A stretch of 64,000 nucleotides of DNA, taken from UBA8199 sp964507045 (GTDB lineage Bacteria; Verrucomicrobiota; Verrucomicrobiia; Limisphaerales; UBA8199). A model generated the notes under the pieces. It did not search any database, had not been told where the DNA came from, and saw nothing but the letters and a program-made list of their open reading frames with translations. Positions within the stretch are counted from its first letter, which is position 1; the number at the start of each line of letters is the position of its first letter. This document shows, piece by piece, positions 41,926 through 52,100 of this stretch. The translations under genes and the position numbers were made by a program. The stretch lies in assembly GCA_964507045.1 (NCBI GenBank), contig CAZDOO010000020.1, positions 4,143-68,142 of the forward strand. The letters run 5' to 3'.

Positions 41926-43710
41926 ATGAAACCCGACCCTCGAGATAATAACAGGTTCGCCGTCTCACCGGGCCCGCTGCCGCGCTTTTCACGAGCGGCG
42001 GCCAGCCTCAGCCTGTGCCTCCTCTGCTTCGCAGCCCGGGCGCAAGTGACCCCGATGCACGCCACGCCGACTCATGTGTCCCTGATGGACTATGTTGCCG
42101 CTAAAGCCGGCGAGCTGGCGACGCCGCTCACGTTCTCGAGCACGCAAAGCACGAGGTTGCGGGAAGGAGCCAGCGACGAAGACAACCCGGTGACCCGCTC
42201 GCTGAACCATGCGTTCAATCCACTGACGGACGGCAAATTCTTTGGGGCGAGCCAAACGGCCCGAGACGCCGCGCTGGAGCGCTGGAACAGCATGACGGCG
42301 GCTTTCGCAAGCGGCAATCTGGATGGTGGCGATGATGCGGGGGCATGGCACTTCCTGGGGCGCACCTCACACCTGCTCCAGGACATGACTTCGCCCCTGC
42401 ATGCCTTCGCGCTATGGCACAGCGGCGTGACCGAGCCGGTATGCCAGTACGAGGAGTATTGGGGAGACAATAGCGCCAGTCTAAGCTCCATCCTGTCAGC
42501 CATTGGCGGCCCATTGCTTAGCAGCACCCTGGATGCGAAGGCCGGCGAGAAGTTCGACGCCTTCACCAGCCAGCGCTTGACCTACCGTTTCAACAACAGT
42601 TGTCCCAACAAAAACAGCGACGACGTCCGCGGCTATCTGGAGGTGCCAGCCTGGATCACCTACCTCCGGGCTACCTTTTGGGGCGAGGTCGCCTTCGGCA
42701 GCAGCGGCAGCAGCGGCGCCGCGACCACCGCTTCGACCACCGCAACCACTTTCTCCGATGGCGCTGTGGGCTCGCAGTCGAACGTACTGCATAAGATGTT
42801 CAACGGTCACGTCCAGTGGATCGCCGGGTTCCTGGACAACTACTACGAAATCACTGACCGGAACGGCTACGTCTTCCGGTGGATGAGCTGGACCGACATT
42901 GACGATTGGAGTTCCTGCGGCAACTTCTGGGGCAGCGGGTCTCAGGACGGCTCCACGCGGCCGGTGGGCAGTGACGATGACGATCGGGGCGCCCGAATCA
43001 CGGGCCGGTTCTGGTTTGACGTGCGCGAGCTGGGAAAGGATACCTCGGGCAGCTACAACCGCTATTGCTACCCCAACTACTACCCGGACGGCACCGCGAT
43101 GACCGACCATCTGCACCAGTATTATGGAAAGCACTTGTTTCCGCTGACGGTTCGCTACAACGCGGGGCTGCTCGGGCTGGCGAACCGACGGGTGACCGTC
43201 AAAACCGCGGACGCGACAGCGGCCAACAGCTTCGCCTGGGGCCGGATGGATAATTTCGGCCACGGGCCAATCTTCAATTCCACGTCCAGCGGCCAGAACT
43301 TCTATTTCGCCGCGAAGAGCCCGGTTACGCTGGCGGCCCCGCCCTTCAACGCAGCCGGCGGAGCATTTGTGCGCTGGCTGCGCGATGGCGCCACATTCCC
43401 GGACAACACAAGCCGGACCATCACTATCAACGGCGCCACCGAGCCAATCGGCGCGAATGGGGTCACCTACACGGCGCAATTTGCCAATGTCGGCGGTCCG
43501 CAACTGACCTCGCCAGCCATCAGCAACCAAAACTTCGGGTTTATCCTCAATGGCCTGGTTGGAAGCAACTACGTCATCCAGGTGTCAACGAACCTCACCG
43601 CCTGGTTGCCGCTCTCGACCAACAGCATTCCCGCCGATGGCTGGATCATCATCACCGACTCCGAGACCCCCAACATGCCGTGCCGATTCTACCGCGCGGT
43701 GGTTCCCTGA
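41926..43710 (+). CDS. Secreted zinc-dependent phospholipase C/P1-nuclease-like protein
   Basis: A 594-residue exported protein with signal peptide AAASLSLCLLCFAARAQ. The helical domain up to about residue 370 carries AWHFLGRTSHLLQDMTSPLH, which matches the H---(L/Q)D--PxH metal-binding pattern of bacterial zinc phospholipase C and S1/P1 nucleases. HATPTHVSLMDYV near the mature N-terminus and DHLHQYYGKHLFPLTVRYNA could supply further ligands. The C-terminal part has a bacterial repeat-like segment and the shared tail (GSNYVIQVSTNLTAWLPLST, ending CRFYRAVVP). The substrate (phospholipid or nucleic acid) is not decidable. It probably forms an operon with the HEAT protein. Confidence 0.8.
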   Translation: MKPDPRDNNRFAVSPGPLPRFSRAAASLSLCLLCFAARAQVTPMHATPTHVSLMDYVAAKAGELATPLTFSSTQSTRLREGASDEDNPVTRSLNHAFNPLTDGKFFGASQTARDAALERWNSMTAAFASGNLDGGDDAGAWHFLGRTSHLLQDMTSPLHAFALWHSGVTEPVCQYEEYWGDNSASLSSILSAIGGPLLSSTLDAKAGEKFDAFTSQRLTYRFNNSCPNKNSDDVRGYLEVPAWITYLRATFWGEVAFGSSGSSGAATTASTTATTFSDGAVGSQSNVLHKMFNGHVQWIAGFLDNYYEITDRNGYVFRWMSWTDIDDWSSCGNFWGSGSQDGSTRPVGSDDDDRGARITGRFWFDVRELGKDTSGSYNRYCYPNYYPDGTAMTDHLHQYYGKHLFPLTVRYNAGLLGLANRRVTVKTADATAANSFAWGRMDNFGHGPIFNSTSSGQNFYFAAKSPVTLAAPPFNAAGGAFVRWLRDGATFPDNTSRTITINGATEPIGANGVTYTAQFANVGGPQLTSPAISNQNFGFILNGLVGSNYVIQVSTNLTAWLPLSTNSIPADGWIIITDSETPNMPCRFYRAVVP

Positions 43711-43747
43711 ACGAGCCGGCTGGTCTCAGACAGCACCTGCGAATCCG

Positions 43748-44512
43748 ATGACCGAGAAGCTGGAGATGCGCGTTCACGGTGACGCCGCGCTGCCAACGCT
43801 GGTGTATCTGCCGGGGCTGCATGGGGATTGGACGCTCGTCGGCAGCTTCCGTCATGCCGTTCGCGACCAGTTACGCTTCGTGGAGATGACCTATCCGCGC
43901 ACGCTGTCGTGGTCGTTGGATGATTACGCCCAGGCGATCGAGACGGCGCTGGTGGAACGAGGCATCACCCGAGGCTGGCTGCTGGGAGAGTCGTTCGGTT
44001 CGCAGGTGCTGTGGCGCCTCGTGGGCCGGAGCCGGTTCCAGGCCGAGGCGGTGATCCTGGCCGGCGGATTTGTGCGCTACCCGATGCGCTGGGGAGTGCG
44101 CCTGGCCGAATGCCTCGGCGGCAGCATCCCACTGTCGCTGATCACGCGCATCCTATTCGGCTACGCCCAGGCGGCCCGGTTCCGCTACCGGCATTCGCCC
44201 GAGACGCTGGCCAACATCCACGAGTTCATTGCGCGGCGCACGGAGCGGGATCGCCAGGCAGCGGTCCACCGGCTGCGGCTGATCGCGCGGAACGATCCCC
44301 GGCCCATCGCCCGGCGGGTGCAAGCGCCCGTGTATGGTCTCACCGGTCTGATTGATCCCGTCGTGCCGTGGTGCTGCGTGCGCCCCTGGTTAAGCAAGAA
44401 CTGCCCCAGCCTCCGCGAGTACAGGATTATCATGGGCGGCGACCATAATGTCCTTGGCACTTGTGCCCAAGGCGCGGCCGAGCAGATCCTGCAATGGATG
44501 GGCAAGGGTTAA
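43748..44512 (+). CDS. Alpha/beta-fold hydrolase
   Basis: A 254-residue cytoplasmic hydrolase. LVYLPGLHGDWTLVGSFRHA provides the oxyanion region, LLGESFGSQ the nucleophile elbow (G-E-S-F-G), GLTGLIDPVVPW the acidic residue and MGGDHNVLG the catalytic His. The substrate is unknown. The ATG at 43748 starts at the first strand (MTEKLEMRVHGDAALPTLVY). The gene is convergent with the cobalamin adenosyltransferase gene, four bases apart. Confidence 0.88.
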   Translation: MTEKLEMRVHGDAALPTLVYLPGLHGDWTLVGSFRHAVRDQLRFVEMTYPRTLSWSLDDYAQAIETALVERGITRGWLLGESFGSQVLWRLVGRSRFQAEAVILAGGFVRYPMRWGVRLAECLGGSIPLSLITRILFGYAQAARFRYRHSPETLANIHEFIARRTERDRQAAVHRLRLIARNDPRPIARRVQAPVYGLTGLIDPVVPWCCVRPWLSKNCPSLREYRIIMGGDHNVLGTCAQGAAEQILQWMGKG

Positions 44513-44516
44513 GGAG

Positions 44517-45050
44517 TTATGGCCGTTTGGTTTCGGCCCTTCGCGCCAGCAACCAAAGCCAGTCAGAGAGCCGGTTCAGGTAGACAATGATCTCGGCGTT
44601 GTTGAGTTGCCCGGCCTCCCGCACCGCGCAAGCGCGCCGTTCGGCGCGGCGGCAGACTGCGCGCGCCAGGTCCAGCGCGGCCGAAGCCGGGTTCGTTCCC
44701 GGCATTGCCCAGCCTTTGGCGGCGACCGGCCCGGCCTCGAGTTCCCGTATCCAGCCATCCAGCACCGCGGTCATGGCGGGAGTTACCAGCGTGTGGCCTT
44801 CTTTCACATAGCGCGGCAAATCCTCGGCGGCGGTCGCCAATTCGCCCATCAGCACCACCAAGCTCTGCTGGACCGCTCCCAGCCTCTCCTGCAACTGGTC
44901 CGCCTTGGCCGTAGCGCGGGCAAGGCCGATGGCGGCATTCAGTTCGTCCACCGCGCCGCAGGCTTCCACACGCACGTGGCATTTCGATACTGGGCGGTTA
45001 TACATCAAGGCTGTCTGCCCACGGTCTCCGCGCTTGGTAACAATGCTCAT
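44517..45050 (-). CDS. Cob(I)alamin adenosyltransferase, PduO type
   Basis: A 177-residue trimeric enzyme that transfers the adenosyl group of ATP to cob(I)alamin. TKRGDRGQTALM is the ATP-binding N-terminal motif (TxxGDxGxT), KCHVRVEACGAVDELNAAIG the second signature, and RRAERRACAVREAGQLNNAE then IIVYLNRLSDWLWLLAR the C-terminal nucleotide/corrinoid part. No B12-dependent enzyme lies next to it. It follows the amidase gene on the same strand after about 100 bp. Confidence 0.94.
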   Translation of the reverse strand: MSIVTKRGDRGQTALMYNRPVSKCHVRVEACGAVDELNAAIGLARATAKADQLQERLGAVQQSLVVLMGELATAAEDLPRYVKEGHTLVTPAMTAVLDGWIRELEAGPVAAKGWAMPGTNPASAALDLARAVCRRAERRACAVREAGQLNNAEIIVYLNRLSDWLWLLARRAETKRP

Positions 45051-45149
45051 GGAATGGGATACACGAGTTGCAGGGATTACAGAGTCAGCCGGCGGGGCGG
45101 GCGCAACCGTTCCTTTGCGGCCAGACCACGATGCAGCCTTGGAACCCGT

Positions 45150-46145
45150 TCATACCCCCCGCTCCACCACCTGTTTGTAGGCCAGCAAGCCTTCAACAAT
45201 GGCCCGCGCCACTTGTTGCCGATAGGCAGGGGTGAAAATCTTGCGCCCTTCCGCCGGGTGCGACATAAACCCCGCCTCGACCAGCACCGACGGCATCGGC
45301 GCGTCGCGCAGCACAGCAAAGCGCGCCCGCCGCACGCCGCGGTCTTCCGCCGCAAGATTGCGCGTCAGGGACTTCTGCACCTGGTAAGCCAGAAACAGGT
45401 TCTGGTTGTTGTTCCGGTTGCCGACGAAAGAGCCGGCGTCCGCGCCTTCGCCGCGCGTGTTGGTCGAAGCCACCCCCGCCGGCGTCAGGCAATAGACTTC
45501 GGCCCCTTGCACCAAACCGCGGTCGTTATTGGCGCTATTGAAGTGCAAGCTGACAAAGAGGTCCGCCCGCTTGCGCTTCGCCAGCCCCGGGCGGTCCGGC
45601 AGTTCCACGAAGGAATCGCTGCCGCGCGTCAGCACGGCCTTCAAGCCGGCCCGGGCGAGCTGCTTTTTCACTTCCTGCGCCAGCAACAGGGTAAAGCGCT
45701 TTTCCTGATTCCCGCCGACCTGGTTCCCGGGATCTTTGCCGCCATGGCCCGGATCGAGGCAAACGGTTTTCACCCGCGCGCCCGGCTGGCCGCGCGGCGG
45801 CGAGAGCAGGGGCCGAAGCGTGAGATCCGCATCAATCCGCGTCAGCCAGACCGCCCCGTTTTGCGCCACGATCGGGAAGAAGAGCCAGACCTGGACCCCG
45901 TTGACCTGCGCCTGGCGGGAATCCACGGTCAGGAGAACTTTCGACGAAGAGTTGCTCAGTTCGAGCGTCTCATCCGCTTTGACCCAGCGGCTTTCAAGTC
46001 CGCGTGACTTGGCCCAATCCGTGAGGCGCGCGTATTCCTGGCCGGGGACCTTTCCCAGCCCCGCGGGGCGCGCGCCGTTCGGCACCGCCAATGCCCCCGC
46101 CAGGGCCAGCGCCAACAGCAGGCAGGACGTCATTGCCAACTTCAT
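45150..46145 (-). CDS. N-acetylmuramoyl-L-alanine amidase (Amidase_3)
   Basis: A 331-residue exported zinc amidase that cleaves the amide bond between N-acetylmuramic acid and the stem peptide. The signal peptide is SCLLLALALAGALAVPNG. The catalytic domain from about residue 130 shows VCLDPGHGGKDPG (zinc His), FTLLLAQEVKKQLARAGLKA, LFVSLHFNSANNDRG (zinc His) and PSVLVEAGFMSHPAEGRKIF (catalytic Glu). The N-terminal domain lacks a clear AMIN signature but is beta-rich. It starts 48 bp after the alpha-2-macroglobulin stop, suggesting co-transcription and an envelope-maintenance role. Confidence 0.93.
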   Translation of the reverse strand: MKLAMTSCLLLALALAGALAVPNGARPAGLGKVPGQEYARLTDWAKSRGLESRWVKADETLELSNSSSKVLLTVDSRQAQVNGVQVWLFFPIVAQNGAVWLTRIDADLTLRPLLSPPRGQPGARVKTVCLDPGHGGKDPGNQVGGNQEKRFTLLLAQEVKKQLARAGLKAVLTRGSDSFVELPDRPGLAKRKRADLFVSLHFNSANNDRGLVQGAEVYCLTPAGVASTNTRGEGADAGSFVGNRNNNQNLFLAYQVQKSLTRNLAAEDRGVRRARFAVLRDAPMPSVLVEAGFMSHPAEGRKIFTPAYRQQVARAIVEGLLAYKQVVERGV

Positions 46146-46193
46146 GGCCGCGAACTCTGCATGTCCGCCCTGTTGAGGGCAAGCCTCATTAGC

Positions 46194-49100
46194 CTAATTC
46201 ACCGTCAACGCAACGCTCTGGCTGTGGCTGTTGAACTCGGGGGCGTACATGCACTGGATCTGGGCCACCCCGGTCTGGTATTGGCCGCGAAGCTGGACGC
46301 GAGTCGAATACTCGAACACGTAAGTGCCCTTGGGAAGGTAATCAATGAAGAAGTGGCTCGCCACATCACGCGTGCTCTCGTAGTAGGCCAATCCGTCCTG
46401 ATACTTGTAGCGCGAAAGCACGTTCACCGGCTCGGTGCCGCTGCCGCGCTGGTCCTTGAGGTGCACGTACTCCATGTCGCGGTCCACGCGCAGTTCGATG
46501 CGGACGACCAGTTCGTCGCCGACCTTAACCGGGCTCTTGACCGGCTCCAGCACGGGCCCCTTGGCGGTGTTGACCTTGGTGTAGAGGGACTTGTTCAGTT
46601 TCAGCGGGGTGCCTTCATACGGCGTGACCTTGCTCATGTCCTCCAGGTATTGCCAGTTCACACTGCCCCACGCGACGCCCGGGTCAACCTTTTTGACGGT
46701 GATCTCGCCCAGCTTCGGCTTAATGTCCGCCGGCGCAAAGCGATACTCATAGAAACCTGTGCCCGGCTCGACGGCGGGCGATGGACGCCCAGCGTCCGGC
46801 GATTGGCGATTGGCGGCCGGGGTGACGTCCACGCCGCCCAGTTTCACCTGTACGAGCGCCTCGCTCGACAGGATGTCCTTGCCGCACAGCAGCAGCGCGT
46901 ACACCGCGTCAGCGGTGGCCTTGGTCGTCTTCCAATTCTGCGTCTGCTTCTGCTTGAGCAGCCACACCCGGCACTCCTCGACCGCCGGCAGGTCGCCCGC
47001 GACTTCGTCAAACGCCTCGATCATCAGCGCTTGCGTCTCAATCGGCGCCCGATACCACCACCAGCTTAGCTCGGTGTCGCGCCAGAACATGCCCATCTCC
47101 TCGGTGGACACGCTGCGTTCCTTGATGGACTTCATGATGTCGCGGGGAGTTGAATCGTTAAATGAGTTAGAGGAGTTGAAGCGGTGGAGAGCGATGGCCA
47201 GGTGGCCCTGGGTCTGGCGGCAATTGGTCTGGAGCCAGAACTTGCGGGCCTGCTTGAGGAAGAACTCAACCGCCGGCTTGTGCTGCGGCGCGATCTTCAT
47301 GTCCTTGAGAAAGAAGCTGCGGCCATAGAGGTAAAGGGCGTCGGTCGAACTGGGGACATACTTCTCTGGCTCGGGCCACTTCTGGACTTGCTCATAGTGC
47401 TCGGTCATCCACGCATCCAGCCGCCGGAGCGAGCGGATGGCGGGGCCAACCTGAAGGTCCGCGCCCAAGTGCCGCAGCCGGCCAAAGCCGGTGGTGATAT
47501 AGAGCGTGATATAATCATTGCCGCGCCCGCCCGGGAACCACGGCCAGGAGCCGTCGTTCAGTTGCTGCTCGGTCAGCTTGCGCAAGGTGGCATCCTGTTC
47601 GTAGTTGAGGCGGTTGTCGTCGAAAAGGATGCCGATGTTGCGGCGGGCCTGGCTCTCGTTACTGGCCTGCCGCAGCCACGGGGTCTCCTCGATCATCACC
47701 GCCTTGAGGTCCTGGTTCTTCTGGAGCGGGCTTTCCAGCGCAGGCGTGTTCTTCCACTGGTCGAAGATGCGCCGGATCTTAGGGTCGCCATTGGCGATGG
47801 TGCGCGCCAGGGCGTCGGCGTAAAGCCGGTTGAAGGTCTGCTCGGTGCACTCGTAGGGATATTCCATCAGGTACGGCAGCGCCAGCACCGCATACCAGGC
47901 CGGGTTGGACACCATCTCCACGACCAGGCTCTGGTTCTGCAGCGTCTTCGAGCCGCCCGACTGGAGCAGCTTGGTGAACTCGAACTTCTTCGTGGCCGGC
48001 CCGCGAATCGGCAGCGGCAGCGACTCGGTGACCAGGATGCGCCGCGAGAGCACCGGCAGATACCCTTCCTCGCCGTCCGAGACGTTGGCCGCCGCGCCGA
48101 CGGCCTTGTAAGTTAGGAAACCGCAGCCGTCGGGCACATGGACGCGCCAGGCGCAACTGCGTGATTCCTTGGCCGGGATGTCGAAGTCCTGCTCGGGCTT
48201 CGTGTTGCCGAGCAACTTATCCGCCGGCTGATTATTGAGCGCCTGGTTGAAGGTAAGTTGGACCTTGCCGCGCAGGGGCTTGTCGGTCTGGTTGGACACT
48301 TTGACGGTGAACTCGACGGTGTCATCCTCGCGCAAGAAGCGCGGGGGATTGGGCTGGACCATCAGGTCTTTGGCAGTGACGGCGTGGTCTTCGATCAAGC
48401 CGCTGCGCACCGACCGGTCATGCGCAAAGCCCAGGAACCGCCACTTCGTCAGAGCCTCGGGCATTGTAAAGGTCATCCGCACCACGCCGTTGGAATCCGA
48501 CGTCAACTGTGGGAAGAAGAACGCCGTCTCGTTCAGGTTCTTGCGGGCGGCGACCTTGCTCAGGTCGGGCTTCGGCGCCGCAGGCTCCTTGGCCGCGCCG
48601 CCTGCCCCCCCGACTTCCACCTTGTCGTTGGAGGCCTCTCGGCCTAGCCCGTCTGCCGCCACCTTCATCGCCAAAGCAGCGCCGGGCGGGGGTGAAGCCA
48701 TCGGCTCCGGAGCCGCCATTGCCATGGGAGCCTCCTCCGGAACTCTCGCTCCAGAAAGCATCGTCACGCGCACACCCCTGCTCGTGGGAACAGCGTGGTA
48801 TCCCCAAAGATTCCGAGTCAAGTCTGGAGGGAAACGGCGGTAGGTGATCTCCACACTCTCATAGGGCCTGTGCCAGCCCCCGAACACCGGCTGGAATCCC
48901 ATCGGCGTATTGGCGAACTGCGACTGGGCCGTTGAGTAATCCTCGCGGAACACCGCAAACTGGCGCGGCCATTCCAGCCTCGCAAACGCATCCAGCGACT
49001 CGTCATAGAGCGTCGCGACCAATTCAGCCACCAACCGCTCTGGAGTCTTGGAGTGCTGGAGTGCTGGAGTATTGGTTCTTCCATTACTCCCGGTCTCCAT

Positions 49101-52100
49101 TACCCCATCACCCCGTTTACCCACCTGCAACGTCCATGTCTCCTTCTGCCCCGGCTGCAGCTTCGACACGAAGTGCTCCCATTTCAGCTCCAGGTCCTTG
49201 TTCTTCCAAGGGACACTGACCTTGCGCGACTCAAGATAGGCGCGGTTCTCCCGGATGAAAGTGACGTGGACGAAGCAGCCGCCGCGCATCGCTTCGGTAA
49301 TGGCCAGCTTGATCTGCTGCTGGGTGGCGCCGGGCTGGGTCCAATAGCGCTGGATCATGTGGTGGCGGTGCTCAATCTCGACAAATGCCCGCCCGGTTTC
49401 GTAGCCCGTCCCCCACAAGGCCATGAATTCCTCCCCCGGCTGCAGCTCCCAGCTCGGTGCGGCCAGCCCTTGTGGCACTTTGATGGCCAGCTTTGTCGCC
49501 TCGGGTTGCAAGACCTGCAAAGGGAGCCTGCCGGTGACTTTCCTGCCAAACCGATCTTGCGTCTCCAGCACGGCGCGATAGGCCCCCGCGGCGAGCTTGA
49601 AGAACAGTTTGGCCACGCCGTTGGTATCGGTGGTAAAGCCCTTTTCCGCAACCATCTTGCCCAGCGGCCAGTTATTCGGATTGGACAGGTCGTTGCCGGG
49701 TGCGTCCCCACCGCCGCCAAATCCTCTGCCGTGCCGCCATGGCTCAGCCCCACCCAACTGTGGCCGGTGCACTTTGTCCGGCGCTTGCAACTCATAGACC
49801 TTCAGGCTGCCCTCAGCCACCTGCGGCTCGCCGTCGAGCGTCTGGGTCTCCAGCTTCAGTTCGACGGGCTTGCCGTCGGTCTGCCACTGGTCGGCGCTCA
49901 TCTTGGTTTCGAGGGCGGTGTATCCGACGCGGATGGCGCGGTCAGCGGAACGCGTCTCGCCCGCGCTGTCGGTCACATCCGCGTTGATCTGGAACACGAA
50001 AGTCGGCTCGTCCTTCTCGGGCACCTTGGGGTCGGGCTTGGCTGCGAACTGGATTTGGAACGAGCCGTCAGTGCCGGTCCGGGCGATGCCGTGGGCAATC
50101 TCCTGGCCTTGGCTGTGCGGCATGCCGCCGCGCCACCAACCCCACCACCACGGCATCCGCACCTCGCGCACGACGTGATATTTGACCGCCGCGCCATCCA
50201 CGGCGGCGCCGGTGTAGTTCATGGCATGGCCGGTCAGGCTCACCGTCTCGTTGAGCTTCGCCGCGGTTTTCGGGGCGTCGAGCGTCACCTCGAACTTGGG
50301 CCGCTTGTATTCCTCGACCCGGAACTGGGTCGCGCCCAAGGCCCGCCCCTCCGTCTGGATAGACATTCCCCCCATGAGCCGATCGCGCGGGGCCGTAAAG
50401 CTGCCGGCGAAGGAGCCGTAATCGTTGGCGCGGTGCTGCTGGCGCGCAACCTCCTTTCCGTTGACGTCTTTGAACACCACCGTCAACTGCTCGCCCTTGA
50501 GCACCTCGTAGTTGTCCTTGGTCTGGTCCACCCAAAGGCAGATTCCCTTATATTGGATGGTCTGGCCGGGTCGGTAGATGGCGCGGTCGGTGAAGAAGAT
50601 CGTGGCCGCACCTGGCCGCGGGGATTGCTCCCTCTGCCAGTCGTAGGTCCAAAGGTCGCCCGCTGTGGCCACTTCCTGGGTGTCGTGGCGCGCGCGGAAC
50701 AGATAGCCCCGGTTTTGCGAAGGCTTCAATGAGAAGTAGCCGTTGTCGTCCGCCTTCAGGGTGGGATCGGCAATGCGATTACCCTGGTTGTCGAGATGCC
50801 ACACCGACACCTCGGCGCCAACGACTGGCTCGCCCGAGCCGGCCTGCCATACGAAGCCCTCGATCCTGCCGTCGCGCGTCCGCGTCACCAAGGCCAGGCT
50901 GCTCACCCAGACATCCGTCATGGAGATGACGTTGTCGGCCTCGCCAAACTTCGGGTCGTGGCTGGCAGCGATGAAGTAAAAGCCCGGCTTGAGGCTGTCG
51001 GGTGCGGAAGTGGCGAAGGTGTTCTCTTTGTAGTCGGCGGCAGGCGGCAGTTGCGCGGCCCATTCCAGCGCAGGTTTTCGAGACAGGATTTCCCGACGTT
51101 CCGCATCACTCAAATTCTCTGGCCGATGATGGCGCTTTTCCAGGAAGGCCTCCCAGTCATACGGGATGGCCCGGAAATAGGCCGCTTCAACGTTGCGGTA
51201 GCGGAGGGTGATTTCGGGCCAGGGCGCATTCCATATTCGCTCGGTGGTTATCGTGGCGGACTTGGCCTCGATCTCGGTGACGAGGTTGCGGCAAAGCTTG
51301 CCGCCGGGCGATTGCGGGAACGTTTGCGCCCCTTGCAGGGCGAGCTTGTGCGCCGCCACAAGGTCGTCCTGTTGCTGGAGCACGCGGCCCCATCGCTCGC
51401 GGGCCAGTGCCGACAGCTCGTCATCGGCCCACTTGTCCACGAAGGCCTTGAGCGCCGCCTGGTAGCGGTCATTCCTGCTTTGGCCGGACGCCGTGTTCCA
51501 GGCATAGGCCAGGCGCGCCAGGTCCGCGTCCAGAAACGCCGCCGGGTCGCTGTCCTTCTCGTGAAATGCCATCAACGCCCCATGCAGTGTCAGGGCCTTG
51601 ATGATGGGCGAATCGGGGAATTGCTTGGCCGGGAAGGTCCGCCACCAGGCGAGGAACTTGTCGTGCGACTCCAGCGCCGGGCTGTCGGCGGACAGCTCGA
51701 ATGCGTCCTCTGGTTTCGCCGCCGCCTGCTCGCCCGAGGTGTAGAACTCGAGGGCTTGGTGCGCGATGAAATCATAGAGCGTGGGCCGGTAACGGTCGGG
51801 CATGGTGCCCTTGATCAGCAAGTCATTCCAGGCGCTGATGGGTGTCGCCTTGAGAATCTTCTCCGCCGCAAGCGCCTTTTGAAACTGCCGGTCAATCGCC
51901 ACAAAGAGGCGGGGCAGATCCCAAGTAGTGAAGTCCTTCCCGGGCGGGGTAGCGGTAGCAGTGCGCTGCATGAAGCGCCATTTGTTCTGCTGGAAGTATT
52001 GCCAATACCACTCGGCCTGCAGGGTATCCATCAGCGGCACCATCTCTTTGGGCGCCTTGGCGATCTCCGCCTCCAGGCGCGTGATCTTCTCCTCCGGCTT

